A DNA stretch of 64,000 nt from JAFIEN01 sp051859505. Its GTDB lineage: Bacteria; Pseudomonadota; Alphaproteobacteria; Rhodobacterales; Rhodobacteraceae. Shown here piece after piece: positions 1 to 8,732 of the stretch; position 1 is the first letter of the stretch; every line of letters begins with the position of its first letter. The DNA lies in NCBI GenBank assembly GCA_051859505.1, contig JBHYFN010000010.1:1-64000 (forward strand), written 5' to 3'. Position numbers and translations under genes: made by a program. The notes below the pieces were generated by a model that saw only the letters and a program-made list of their open reading frames with translations, did no database searches and was not told the origin of the DNA.

Positions 1-1352
1 AGCATCGAGGCCAGCACCCCCAGCATGAAGGCCGCAGGCGCCGTCATCAGGCCGAAGGTGACCAGCGCCACCGCCCCCAGCATGATCGCCCCGGCAAAAA
101 GCGCCTTGCGCGGATCGGGGATGCGCAGGTCGCGCTCGCCCATCGGCACGCAGCCGCTGTCATTGATGAAATCGCCCATCACCTCGGCCGGCCCCTGCAT
201 CAGCAACAGATCGCCCGAGCGCAGCTTGACCGACCGCAGCCGCGCCCGCGGCGACCGGCCCGACCGCGACACCGCCAGAAGGTTGAGCCCATAGCGCGTG
301 CGCAGCCGCAGATCGGTGGCCGAACGGCCGACAAGGCTCGAATCCGGCAGCACGACAAGCTCGCGCAGGACAGGCTCTTCATCCGCCGGGGGCGACGGCG
401 GGGCCTCGGCCTCTGCGGCCGGGTCGGAGGGCTGCCGGCCCGCGCTTTCGGCGACAGAGGACGGCCCGTCCTCTTCAAGCTTGATGCCGAAGACCGACAG
501 CGCCTCGGCCAGCCCGGCCACATCCGCCTCGATGACAAGGATGTCGCCCGCCCGGATCCGCCGCCCGCCATGCGGCGTGTTCAGCCGCACCTCGTTGCGC
601 ACAAGGGCGGTGATCTGGGCCTCGCTCTTGTCAAGCTCCTGCTCGAAGCCGCGCAGGGTCAGGCCGATGGCGCGGCTGCCCTCGGGGACGCGGAATTCGG
701 TCAGATAGGTGCCCGTCTCGAACCCGTCACCCGTCGTGGATTTGCGCAAGGGCACCAGCCGCCAGCCCAGCACAGCGACGAAGGCCACACCCACGACCGC
801 CACGGCAAGACCGACCGGCGCGAAATCGAACATGGCAAAGGCCTCGCCCTTCGCCTCTTGCCGAAAGCCCGAGACGATGAGGTTCGGCGGCGTCCCGATC
901 AGCGTGGTCATCCCGCCGAGGATCGTGCCGAAGGCCAAGGGCATCAGCATCTGCCCCGGAGTCAGCCCCAGCCGCCCCGCCAGCTGCACCGCCACCGGCA
1001 TCAGAAGCGCCATCGCGCCCACGTTGTTCATGAAACCCGACAGCGCCGCCCCCAGCCCCATCAGCGCCACCATGCTGCCAAGCCGCCCCGCCCGGCGCGG
1101 CAAAGCGGCCCGCGCCAGCGCATCCACCGCGCCGGTCGTGTGCAATCCGTGGCTCAGCACAAGGACGCAGGCCACCGTGATCACCGCCGGATGGCCGAAG
1201 CCCGCAAAGGCCTCCGCCCCATCCACCAGACCCACCAGCACAGAGGCCATGAGCGCCGCCAGCGCCACCACATCATGCCGGAGCCGCCCCCAGAGAAACA
1301 GCACCATCGTCACCACGAGGATCGCCAGGATCAGGACTTGCGGCTGCGTCAC
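1..1352 (-). CDS. SLC13-family permease with RCK_C (TrkA-C) domains, partial
   Basis: The C-terminal end lies beyond the window start; 450 codons are visible. Hydrophobic segments lie near residues 4-22, 28-45, 50-66 and 90-115. Two soluble RCK_C-like domains follow (about 215-290 and 315-390), and a further membrane stretch begins near 410. This order is typical of DASS/SLC13 carriers (Na+-coupled sulfate or dicarboxylate uptake) with cytosolic TrkA-C inserts. The start is a GTG at 1352, chosen because GGAGG lies a few bases upstream and the hydrophobic N-terminus begins at once. It is divergent from the TPP enzyme at 1535. The substrate cannot be told from sequence; sulfate or an organic acid is most likely. 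Confidence 0.82.
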   Translation of the reverse strand, partial: MTQPQVLILAILVVTMVLFLWGRLRHDVVALAALMASVLVGLVDGAEAFAGFGHPAVITVACVLVLSHGLHTTGAVDALARAALPRRAGRLGSMVALMGLGAALSGFMNNVGAMALLMPVAVQLAGRLGLTPGQMLMPLAFGTILGGMTTLIGTPPNLIVSGFRQEAKGEAFAMFDFAPVGLAVAVVGVAFVAVLGWRLVPLRKSTTGDGFETGTYLTEFRVPEGSRAIGLTLRGFEQELDKSEAQITALVRNEVRLNTPHGGRRIRAGDILVIEADVAGLAEALSVFGIKLEEDGPSSVAESAGRQPSDPAAEAEAPPSPPADEEPVLRELVVLPDSSLVGRSATDLRLRTRYGLNLLAVSRSGRSPRARLRSVKLRSGDLLLMQGPAEVMGDFINDSGCVPMGERDLRIPDPRKALFAGAIMLGAVALVTFGLMTAPAAFMLGVLASM

Positions 1353-1534
1353 TCTTGCCCTCCAGCGGCCCTCCCGGGGCCGGCGCCATATCGCCGCATC
1401 TTGCGCAGGTCCGGCCGGGTTTCTCAATCGCCAGCGCCCCCGCCTGCCAACACAGCGACGCGATTGAGGTGGCGCAGGACCGCAGGGACGTGCTTGAAAG
1501 GGGCAATCCGCATTTGTCAGGGATCAATGGCCCG

Positions 1535-3166
1535 ATGACCGACACCAGCATCTCGACCGGCGTCTATCTCACCCATCTCTTGCGCGCCTATGGCGTGGAT
1601 ACCGTCTTCGGGATTCCGGGTGTCCATACGATCGAGCTCTATCGCGGGCTTGCCGGCAGCGGCATCCGCCATGTGACCCCGCGCCACGAACAGGGCGCGG
1701 GCTTCATGGCCGACGGCTATGCCCGGGCCAGCGGCAAGCCCGGGGTCTGTTTCATCATCTCGGGCCCGGGGATGACGAATATCCTGACGGCCATGGGTCA
1801 GGCCTATGGCGATTCGGTGCCGATGCTGGTGATCTCGACCGTCAATGCGCATGGCCGGATGGGCTCGGGCGAGGGCTGGCTGCACGAATTGCCCGATCAG
1901 GGTGCGATGGCGGCGGGTGTTGCGGCCTTCAGCCGGACGATCCACCGGCCCGAAGAGCTTGAGGGCGCGCTCGCGCAGGCCTTTGCCGTTTTCGATGCGG
2001 GCCGGCCGCGACCCGTCCACCTGGAACTGCCGATCAACGTGATGCTGGCGCCGGCGGGGCACCTGCCCCTGCCCGAAAAGGTCGCCCGCCTGCCCCGCCC
2101 GGCGCCCGCCCCCGCAATGGTCGCCACAGCCGCCGGGATGCTGGGCGCTGCGGCGCGGCCGGTGATCCTGGCCGGCGGCGGCGCTGCGCGGGCCGCGGAC
2201 CTGCCCGCGCTGGCCCGCGCGCTTGATGCGCCGGTCGTGATGACGACGAACGGACGCGGCCTCCTGCCGCCCGGCGATCCGCTGGCCGTGACCCTGACCG
2301 CCTCCAGCCCCGAGACGCGCGCGCTGGTGGCGGGGGCGGATGTCGTGCTGGCCATCGGCACGGAATTCGGCCCGACCGATTACGACATGTACGAAGACGG
2401 CGGTTTTGCCCTGCCCGGCCGGCTGATCCGCGCCGATATCGACCCGGTCCAGGCGATGCGCGGCCCCCGGGCCGAGCTTGCCCTTGTCGGCGACGCCGCC
2501 CAGACCGCGACGGCCCTGCTGTCCGCCCTGCCCCCGCAGCACAGTGGCGACAGAGAGGGCGCCCAGCGCGCCGGCGCGGCGCAGGCCGGCCTTGCGCAGC
2601 TGTCAGAGGCGATGCGCGGCGATATCGCCCTGCTCGACATGGTGCGCGACACCCTGCCCGAGGCACCGATCGTGGGGGATTCGACCCAGTCGGTCTATGC
2701 CGGCAACCTCGGCTTCGCGGCGGCGCGGCCGGGCAGCTATTTCAACTCCGCGACCGGTTTCGGAACGCTGGGATACGGCCTGCCGGCCGCCATCGGCGCG
2801 GCGCTTGCGACCGGCGGGCCGGTGATCGCCCTGTCGGGCGACGGCGGCCTGCAATTCAGCCTCGCGGAACTGACCAGCGCGGTCGAGGCAGAGGCGCGGG
2901 TGATCCTGCTGCTTTATGACAACAAGGGCTATGGCGAGATCAAATCCGCGATGATCGCCCAGAACGTGCCGCCCCTTGGCGTGGACATCCTGACCCCCGA
3001 CCTCCCCGCCATCGCAAAGGCCTGCGGCTGGCGGATCCGCGAGGCACGCACGAGGGCGGATCTGCATGACGCGCTGACCGAGGCGGCCGGGACGGACGGA
3101 CCCGAGGGGCCGGTGCTGATCCACTACGGCCGGGAGTTGCGAAAGAGTTTCCGCGAAGCGCTGTAG
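1535..3166 (+). CDS. aruI: Thiamine-pyrophosphate enzyme, probable 5-guanidino-2-oxopentanoate decarboxylase
   Basis: A 543-residue protein of the acetolactate synthase/benzoylformate decarboxylase fold: pyrimidine-binding domain (about 5-170, catalytic Glu52 in PRHEQGAGFMADGYAR), central domain, and C-terminal TPP domain with GDGGLQFSLAEL near residue 435. The N-terminal wording (FGIPGVHTIELYRGL, SGPGMTNILTAMGQAY) closely resembles Pseudomonas AruI as I remember it. AruI decarboxylates 2-ketoarginine to 4-guanidinobutyraldehyde. The open frame extends upstream to about 1355, but the family N-terminus begins at the ATG at 1535. Polyamine-type transport, amidase and amidohydrolase genes lie next door. 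Other ThDP decarboxylases of the same fold cannot be excluded. Confidence 0.75.
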   Translation: MTDTSISTGVYLTHLLRAYGVDTVFGIPGVHTIELYRGLAGSGIRHVTPRHEQGAGFMADGYARASGKPGVCFIISGPGMTNILTAMGQAYGDSVPMLVISTVNAHGRMGSGEGWLHELPDQGAMAAGVAAFSRTIHRPEELEGALAQAFAVFDAGRPRPVHLELPINVMLAPAGHLPLPEKVARLPRPAPAPAMVATAAGMLGAAARPVILAGGGAARAADLPALARALDAPVVMTTNGRGLLPPGDPLAVTLTASSPETRALVAGADVVLAIGTEFGPTDYDMYEDGGFALPGRLIRADIDPVQAMRGPRAELALVGDAAQTATALLSALPPQHSGDREGAQRAGAAQAGLAQLSEAMRGDIALLDMVRDTLPEAPIVGDSTQSVYAGNLGFAAARPGSYFNSATGFGTLGYGLPAAIGAALATGGPVIALSGDGGLQFSLAELTSAVEAEARVILLLYDNKGYGEIKSAMIAQNVPPLGVDILTPDLPAIAKACGWRIREARTRADLHDALTEAAGTDGPEGPVLIHYGRELRKSFREAL

Positions 3167-3193
3167 CAGGGCCGCGCGCCGGACCGGCGGGCC

Positions 3194-3213
3194 AGGAATT
3201 TGTCCAAATTCCT
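3194..3213. repeat. AT-rich palindrome between convergent genes
   Basis: The arms AGGAATTTG and CAAATTCCT are perfectly complementary around a 2-base centre. The site lies 28 bases after the stop of the TPP enzyme and 24 bases before the stop of the convergent amidase gene, so it could end transcription from both sides. There is no clear T-run. It belongs to a dispersed family seen at several gene ends in this window. Confidence 0.7.
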
Positions 3214-3236
3214 GACGGCCCCTGCCCCGACCGCGC

Positions 3237-4712
3237 CTATAGTGTCGGCGGCCGGCGATCCGGCCAGCCGGTGGCCTGATGCCAGGCTTCGGCGATCTGC
3301 AAGAGCCCCGCATCATCCCCATGCCGCCCGATCAACTGCAGCCCCATCGGCAGGCCCTCCCGCCCCTCGTTCGGCCCTGAGCCCGGCGACCCGAAACCGG
3401 CAGGCACCGCCACGACCGGCAGGCCGATCAGGCTTGCCGGCACCACCACCTCCATCCAGCGGTGATAGCTGTCCATCACCCGGCCCCCGATCCCCTGCGG
3501 ATGAACCTCATCAGCCGGAAAGGGCCAGACCTGCGCCGTCGGCAGGACCAGCGCATCGAACCGCGCGAACATCTCTGCCGCCCGAGCATACCACTGCGAC
3601 CGGATCAGACTGGCCTCGGCAATCTCCTCCACGCTCAGCGCCCGGCCCCGCTCCACCTCCCAGATCACCGCAGGCTTGAGGCGGGCCCGTTTCGCGGGAT
3701 CGTCGCAAAGGGGCCCGAGCCTTTGCGCATTGGCAAAGGCGCGCAAGGCGACCCAGGAGTGCCAGAGCCGCTTGGCCGGAAAGGGCGGCGCGACCGCCTC
3801 GACCTCAAGGCCGATCCCCGCCAGTTCGGCCAGCGCCGCTTCACAGGTGGCGATCACACCGGGCTCCATCGGATAGGCCCCGCCCCAGTCGCCCAACCAG
3901 CCGATCCTGCGCCCCGCCGCCGGCGCCCCGAGCCGGGACAGGAACTCCTCGGAGGGCAGGCAGAACGGCAACCGCGGATCGGGACCGCTCATCACCTCGA
4001 GCAGGAGCGCAAGATCGCCAGGAGACCGCGCCATCGGACCATTGGTCGCCAGCGGATGCAGATAGGCCTCGTCCCCGGGATCATCGGGCACCCGCCCCCA
4101 ACTGGGCCGCATCCCGTAGACGTTGTTCCAGCCCGCCGGATTGCGCAGACTGCCCATCATGTCGGACCCGTCGGCCAGGGCCACCATCCGACAGGCAAGC
4201 GCCACAGCCGCGCCGCCCGAAGACCCGCCCGCACTGCGCGTGGGATCGTAAGGGTTGCGCGTCACACCGAAGACGGGATTGAACGTATGGCTGCCAAGGC
4301 CGAACTCGGGCGCATTGGTCCGGCCGATGAAGATCGCGCCAGCCGCCCGCAGGCGCGCCACGAACAGACTGTCGGCCTCCGCGACCTGCCCCGCGAAAAG
4401 GGGCGAGCCCATCGACCCCGGCAGACCGGCAACATCGGCCAGATCCTTCACCGCCATCGGCAGCCCATGCAACGGCCCGCCGGTCCCGGCCCGGTCCGCC
4501 GCCCGCGCCTCGGAGACGAGCCGCTCTTCCTCGCGCAGGCTGACGATCGCATTGACCGCGGGATTGACCTCCGCGATGCGTGCGAGCGTCGCGCGCATCA
4601 ACTCTTCGCAGGAAAGCTCTCCGGCCCGTAGCGCGGCCAGCTGCCCGCGCGCGGACATGTGCAGGATCCGCTCCAGCTCAACACCCGCGCCGCGCCCGCA
4701 CCCGCCTGCCAT
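3237..4712 (-). CDS. Amidase (amidase signature family)
   Basis: About 491 residues. The Ser-cisSer-Lys machinery is visible: Lys89 in MAVKDLADV, Ser164 in AGGSSGGAAV, and a third serine (about 188) in GSDMMGSLRNPA. The family hydrolyses amides; the substrate is unknown, but the upstream polyamine-type transporter suggests a carbamoylated or guanidino-derived amide. The frame stays open to 4811, but that stretch runs through an intergenic repeat element, so I place the start at the ATG at 4712. The ATG at 4658 also fits the family N-terminus. The gene is last in the minus-strand run 10403 to 3237 and is separated from the binding-protein gene by the repeat. Confidence 0.85.
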   Translation of the reverse strand: MAGGCGRGAGVELERILHMSARGQLAALRAGELSCEELMRATLARIAEVNPAVNAIVSLREEERLVSEARAADRAGTGGPLHGLPMAVKDLADVAGLPGSMGSPLFAGQVAEADSLFVARLRAAGAIFIGRTNAPEFGLGSHTFNPVFGVTRNPYDPTRSAGGSSGGAAVALACRMVALADGSDMMGSLRNPAGWNNVYGMRPSWGRVPDDPGDEAYLHPLATNGPMARSPGDLALLLEVMSGPDPRLPFCLPSEEFLSRLGAPAAGRRIGWLGDWGGAYPMEPGVIATCEAALAELAGIGLEVEAVAPPFPAKRLWHSWVALRAFANAQRLGPLCDDPAKRARLKPAVIWEVERGRALSVEEIAEASLIRSQWYARAAEMFARFDALVLPTAQVWPFPADEVHPQGIGGRVMDSYHRWMEVVVPASLIGLPVVAVPAGFGSPGSGPNEGREGLPMGLQLIGRHGDDAGLLQIAEAWHQATGWPDRRPPTL

Positions 4713-4744
4713 GGCGAGTGCAACCGCTCCCCGACGCCCCTGTC

Positions 4745-4808
4745 TTCTTTTGTTTGAAAATATCCCGGGGGGAGTCCGCCGCAGGCGGGCGGGGGGCAGA
4801 GCCCCCCT
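4745..4808 (+). repeat. Modular GC-hairpin intergenic element, copy A
   Basis: The order is CTTTTGTTTG, then the shared core AAATATCCCGGGG (4758-4770), a small hairpin (CCGCC / GGCGG with a 3-base loop, 4776-4788), then GGGGGGC-AGA-GCCCCCC (4791-4807). An AT-rich palindrome abuts it at 4809. Related copies lie near 22346, 43941 and 52133. It sits between the solute-binding-protein and amidase genes. Confidence 0.8.
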
Positions 4809-4833
4809 CAAGAAATTTCGACGAAATTTCTTG
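4809..4833. repeat. AT-rich palindrome abutting element copy A
   Basis: The arms CAAGAAATTTCG and CGAAATTTCTTG surround a single A. It directly joins the GC-hairpin element and lies 26 bases after the stop codon of the solute-binding-protein gene on the minus strand. Confidence 0.75.
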
Positions 4834-4859
4834 CGCCCGGCCCGGACCGTGACTCTGCA

Positions 4860-5903
4860 TCATTGCAGGAGTTCGGTCCAGATCTGCGTGTGGATGTCGT
4901 TCACCTCTTGCGGGCAGGCCTGTCCGAAACGGCCGGCCGCCGCCAGTTCCGCGGGAACCTCGATCTCGGGCGCGCCCTGCATTTCCTCGTCCATGAAGGC
5001 CTCGGATCCGGTGATCCCGTTGGAATAGCGCGCGAAGTTCGAGATCAGCGCGGCATTCTCGGGCTGCAGGATGAAATTGATGAATTTCATCGCATTCTCG
5101 GGATTGGGCGCATCCGCCAGCACCGCGGCATTGTCCATCCAGAGCGGATAGCCCGTCACCGGATAGCCATAGGCGTAATTGGCATTCTGCAGCCGCACCC
5201 GCATCGAGGCCCCGTTCCAGTAGATCCCGGCCGAGAAGTCTCCGGCCACATAGCTGTCCACCGCGCCGTAATCCAGCGCCAGCCAATGCGGCTTGGCCTC
5301 CATCAGCGTATCGCGCACCGCGCGCAGCGTATCGGTATCGGTCGTGCAGCGCTCGCCGCCATGATAATAGATTGCCAGCGCCATCACATCCGACATTTCG
5401 GGAATGACATTGATCCGCCCCGACAATTCGGGCGGCGGATCAAGGATTACGGCCGCGGTATTGATGTCGCCGGAATACAGCGAGGTGTCCACGATCACCC
5501 CGGTCGTGCCCCAGGCCCATGGCACCGTGTATTCCCGGCCCGGATCGAAGGGCACATCGACCCAGGTCGGATCGATATTGCCGCGATCGGTCACGATGGC
5601 CGGGTCAAGCGGCTGCAGCAGCCCCTCCTCGATCCAGGTCTGGATATAGGTATCCGAGGGCACGACGATGTCGAACCCGTGCCCGCCCTGACGGATCCGG
5701 GCAAGTGCGGTGTCGTTGCTGTCGAAATCGGTCAGCGTGACGGTGATCCCGGTTTCGGCAGTGAACCGCTCGAGCAGTTCGGGATGGGTGTAGTTGCCCC
5801 AGTTGTAGAGGTTCAGCACCCCCTCCGCACTGGCCGCCGAGCCAAGCCCGACGATCACGGCCGTGGTCAGCCCGAGGCTCCTCTTCGCAAAAGTCTTTTT
5901 CAT
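4860..5903 (-). CDS. Polyamine-type ABC transporter, periplasmic binding protein
   Basis: A 347-residue PotD/PotF-like protein. The N-terminus (MKKTFAKRSLGL, hydrophobic core, cleavage after ASA near residue 25) is a Sec signal. The mature part opens with GVLNLYNWGNYTHPELLERF, typical of spermidine/putrescine binding proteins. The start at 5903 is preferred over the in-frame ATG at 5939 because GGGAG lies just upstream and the signal peptide begins there. Its two permease genes and ATPase gene lie immediately upstream on the same strand. Polyamines, or guanidino compounds given the nearby decarboxylase, are the likely ligands. Confidence 0.88.
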   Translation of the reverse strand: MKKTFAKRSLGLTTAVIVGLGSAASAEGVLNLYNWGNYTHPELLERFTAETGITVTLTDFDSNDTALARIRQGGHGFDIVVPSDTYIQTWIEEGLLQPLDPAIVTDRGNIDPTWVDVPFDPGREYTVPWAWGTTGVIVDTSLYSGDINTAAVILDPPPELSGRINVIPEMSDVMALAIYYHGGERCTTDTDTLRAVRDTLMEAKPHWLALDYGAVDSYVAGDFSAGIYWNGASMRVRLQNANYAYGYPVTGYPLWMDNAAVLADAPNPENAMKFINFILQPENAALISNFARYSNGITGSEAFMDEEMQGAPEIEVPAELAAAGRFGQACPQEVNDIHTQIWTELLQ

Positions 5904-5935
5904 TTCAGTCTCCCAGTTGGTGATCGGTAGGAAAC

Positions 5936-6742
5936 TCACCGCCCGCTCTTGCGGGTGATGAGGAAGAAGGCTGTCACGATCACAAGCGACAGCGCAAGAA
6001 ACAGGGTGGCGATGGCATTCATCTCGGGCGTGACGGTGCGCCTCAGCTGGCCCAGCATATAGGTGGGCAGCGTGTCCTGCCCGGCGGATTTCACGAATTC
6101 CGTGATCACCACCGTATCAAGCGAGATGACGAAGCCCAGCATCAGCCCCGCGACGATCCCCGGCAGCATCAGGGGCAGCGTGACATGCAGGAAGGCGCGC
6201 ACCGGGCTTGCGTAAAGATCGGCCGCGGCGGATTCGAGCGCGGGGTCCAGCGTCTCGAGCCGCGCCCGGATCGGCAGATAGGCAAACGGGATGCAGAAGG
6301 CGGTATGGGCGGCGACCAGATATCCCATCCCGGTATAGCCGGTCTGGACCTTGATCGCCGCGACAAAGATCAGCAGCGCGATCCCGGTCACGATCTCGGG
6401 CACCATCAGCGGCTGGTTGATCAGCGCATAGATCAGCGTCTGCCCCCGGAACCGCCCCACCCGCGTTGTACCCAGGGCCGCCAGCGTCGCCAGAACCGTG
6501 GCGATCCCCGCCGCCGAGGCCGCCAGCCAGAGCGAGCGGATCGACACGTCGCGCACCTGGGCATTGGCGAAGGCCGCCTCGTACCATTTGAGCGAGAACC
6601 CCTCCCAGACCGATTGCGAGACGCCGGCATTGAAGGAAAACACCACCAGGATCACGATCGGCAGATAGAGCAGCACGAAGGTGAACAGCGCGATCGCGCC
6701 GAAGCCCGGAAGCCGCGTGATCGAGAAGCCCCGGTCAGCCAT
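5936..6742 (-). CDS. Polyamine-type ABC transporter permease (PotI/YdcV-like)
   Basis: A 268-residue inner-membrane protein with about six hydrophobic segments, starting at residues 14-36 (FGAIALFTFVLLYLPIVILV). A binding-protein-dependent permease loop around residues 170-195 (LDPALESAAADLYASPVRAF) carries the EAA-type motif that docks to the ATPase. The start overlaps the end of the upstream permease gene by 8 bases, implying translational coupling. It pairs with the 6735-7625 permease to form the channel. Confidence 0.9.
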   Translation of the reverse strand: MADRGFSITRLPGFGAIALFTFVLLYLPIVILVVFSFNAGVSQSVWEGFSLKWYEAAFANAQVRDVSIRSLWLAASAAGIATVLATLAALGTTRVGRFRGQTLIYALINQPLMVPEIVTGIALLIFVAAIKVQTGYTGMGYLVAAHTAFCIPFAYLPIRARLETLDPALESAAADLYASPVRAFLHVTLPLMLPGIVAGLMLGFVISLDTVVITEFVKSAGQDTLPTYMLGQLRRTVTPEMNAIATLFLALSLVIVTAFFLITRKSGR

Positions 6743-7625
6743 CGCGCTCTGCCTCCGGCCGGCCGACGGTGCGCAGGTACAGCACCAGCGCCCCCACCAC
6801 CACGATCAGCATCAGCATCGCCAGCGCCGCCCCCAGCGGCCAGTTCCGCCCCTGCCCGAATTGCAACGCGATCAGGTTGCCCAGCATCAGCGTCTGCCCC
6901 CCGCCCAGCACGCGCGGCGTGACATAGGCGCCGATGGCCGGAATGAAGACGAGGATCGACCCGGCGATGAAGCCCGGTTTCACCAGCGGCAGGATCACAT
7001 GCCAAAGCACCGCCATGCGGCTGGCGTAAAGGTCATAGCCCGCCTCGATCAGGCTGACGTTCATCTTGTCCATCGCCGCATAAAGCGGCAGCACCATCAG
7101 CGGCAGAAAGACATAGGCCATCCCCAGCAGCACCGCGAAATCGGTGTACAGCATCTGGATCGGCTGATCGATGATCCCGCTCCAGAGCAGGACCGAGTTG
7201 ATCGTGCCGTTGTTGCGGATCATCTCCTGTATCGCGAAGGTGCGGATCAGGAGGTTGGTCCAGAAGGGAATGGTGATCAGGAACAGCCAGAACGGCCGCG
7301 CAGAGGGGGGCCGGGTCGCGATGAACCAGGCGGTCGGAAAGCCGAGGATCGCGCAGATCGCCGTGGTCTGGATCGAGAGCCAGACCGACCGCCAGAACAC
7401 CGCCAGATGCGCGCTGTTCCAGCTCACGATCTCGGGTTCGAAGATGTCGCGGCGGAAGAAGACCCGGAACCAGCCTTCGGTCGAGAACTCCCAGACCACG
7501 CCGCCCATGTTGCCCGGCGACAGGAAGGAATAGACCGCCACGATCAGAAGCGGCCCCGAGGCCGCCAGCACCAGAACGATCAGCGCAGGTGCCGACAGCA
7601 GCCATTTCCAGCCGGTTGGCGACAT
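6735..7625 (-). CDS. Polyamine-type ABC transporter permease (PotH/YdcU-like)
   Basis: A 296-residue membrane protein with an N-terminal segment (LLSAPALIVLVLAASGPLL), a periplasmic loop rich in aromatic residues and then five more hydrophobic segments. The EAA-type loop (DKMNVSLIEAGYDLYASRMA) is near residue 195. The long first periplasmic loop is typical of PotB/PotH permeases. The gene follows the ATPase gene by 2 bases and overlaps the next permease gene by 8. Confidence 0.9.
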   Translation of the reverse strand: MSPTGWKWLLSAPALIVLVLAASGPLLIVAVYSFLSPGNMGGVVWEFSTEGWFRVFFRRDIFEPEIVSWNSAHLAVFWRSVWLSIQTTAICAILGFPTAWFIATRPPSARPFWLFLITIPFWTNLLIRTFAIQEMIRNNGTINSVLLWSGIIDQPIQMLYTDFAVLLGMAYVFLPLMVLPLYAAMDKMNVSLIEAGYDLYASRMAVLWHVILPLVKPGFIAGSILVFIPAIGAYVTPRVLGGGQTLMLGNLIALQFGQGRNWPLGAALAMLMLIVVVGALVLYLRTVGRPEAERDG

Positions 7626-7627
7626 CC

Positions 7628-8713
7628 CTAATCCTCCAGCACCTGAAGCGCGCCCTCGGCCAGGCGGATGCCCAGAACGGTGCCCGGCTCGGGCGGTTGC
7701 ATCCCGGGGCGATTCTGGCGGCGCAGCACGAAGGCCTGACCGTCGGACAGGCGCAGATGCAGATGGGTGTCGGTGCCGAAGAAAGTGGCACTTTCAAGCG
7801 CGCCTGTAAGGTCCGCGGCCTCGGGGGCGACGGCCTCGGCCTGTTCGGGCCGGATCACGGCGGTGACCCGGCTGCCCGCCGCCGGATGCAGCCCCGCCGG
7901 CAGGCGCGCGCGCGCGGACCGGCCGCCCGGCAGGTCAAGCAGGGCGCCGCCCTCATCGACCTGCGCCACGCCGAGGGTCAGGAAATTCGTCTCGCCGATG
8001 AAATCGGCGACGAAGCGGTCGACGGGTGCGTTATAGATCTCGTCGGGCGAGCCCAGTTGCAGGATCCGGCCCGCGCTCATCACCGCGATCCGGTCCGACA
8101 TGGTCAGCGCCTCTTCCTGATCATGGGTGACAAAGACAAAGGTGATGCCGGTCTCGACCTGCAACCTCTTGAGTTCGCCTTGCATTTCCTTGCGCAGCTT
8201 CAGGTCCAGCGCGCTGAGCGGTTCATCCAGCAACAGCACCCTCGGGCGCGGCGCCAGCGCGCGGGCAAGCGCGACCCGCTGCTGCTGGCCACCCGAGATG
8301 GCCGAGGGGCGCCGGTCGGCCAGCGCCTCCATCCGCACAAGCCGCAGCATCTCGGCCACGGTGGCGTCGATCTCGGCCCGCGACTTGCCCTGCATCTTGA
8401 GGCCAAAGCCGATGTTCTGGGCCACGGTCATATGCGGAAACAGGGCATAGGACTGAAAGACCGTGTTCACCGGCCGCTTGTTCGGCCCCAGACCCGCCAC
8501 CTCGCGCCCGTTGATCAGAAGCGAGCCGGCGGTGGGCTGTTCGAAGCCCGCGATCACCCGCAGAAGCGTGGTCTTGCCACAGCCGGAGGGGCCGAGAAGC
8601 GTGAAGAATTCGCCGCTTGCGATGGTCAGGTCGATGTCCGACAGGGCGTGAAAGGCCGCAGCGCCCTGACCGAAGGTCTTGTTCAACCCGGCAATCTCGA
8701 TCTCTTTCTGCAC
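7628..8713 (-). CDS. Polyamine-type ABC transporter ATP-binding protein (PotA-like)
   Basis: About 361 residues. Walker A GPSGCGKTT lies at residues 41-49, the signature ISGGQQQRVALARALA near 140, Walker B VLLLDEPLSALD near 160, and a TOBE-type C-terminal domain follows. The frame is open to 8773, but the family N-terminus and an AAGGGG ribosome site point to the GTG at 8713 (MQKEIEIAGL). It energises the two permeases encoded directly downstream. It lies 19 bases after the amidohydrolase gene in the same run. Confidence 0.9.
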   Translation of the reverse strand: MQKEIEIAGLNKTFGQGAAAFHALSDIDLTIASGEFFTLLGPSGCGKTTLLRVIAGFEQPTAGSLLINGREVAGLGPNKRPVNTVFQSYALFPHMTVAQNIGFGLKMQGKSRAEIDATVAEMLRLVRMEALADRRPSAISGGQQQRVALARALAPRPRVLLLDEPLSALDLKLRKEMQGELKRLQVETGITFVFVTHDQEEALTMSDRIAVMSAGRILQLGSPDEIYNAPVDRFVADFIGETNFLTLGVAQVDEGGALLDLPGGRSARARLPAGLHPAAGSRVTAVIRPEQAEAVAPEAADLTGALESATFFGTDTHLHLRLSDGQAFVLRRQNRPGMQPPEPGTVLGIRLAEGALQVLED

Positions 8714-8732
8714 AAGCACCCCTTCGCGCCGG

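Noticed and set aside
4713..4811. Longer N-terminus for the amidase
   Set aside because: The extra codons translate an intergenic repeat element and have no family similarity.
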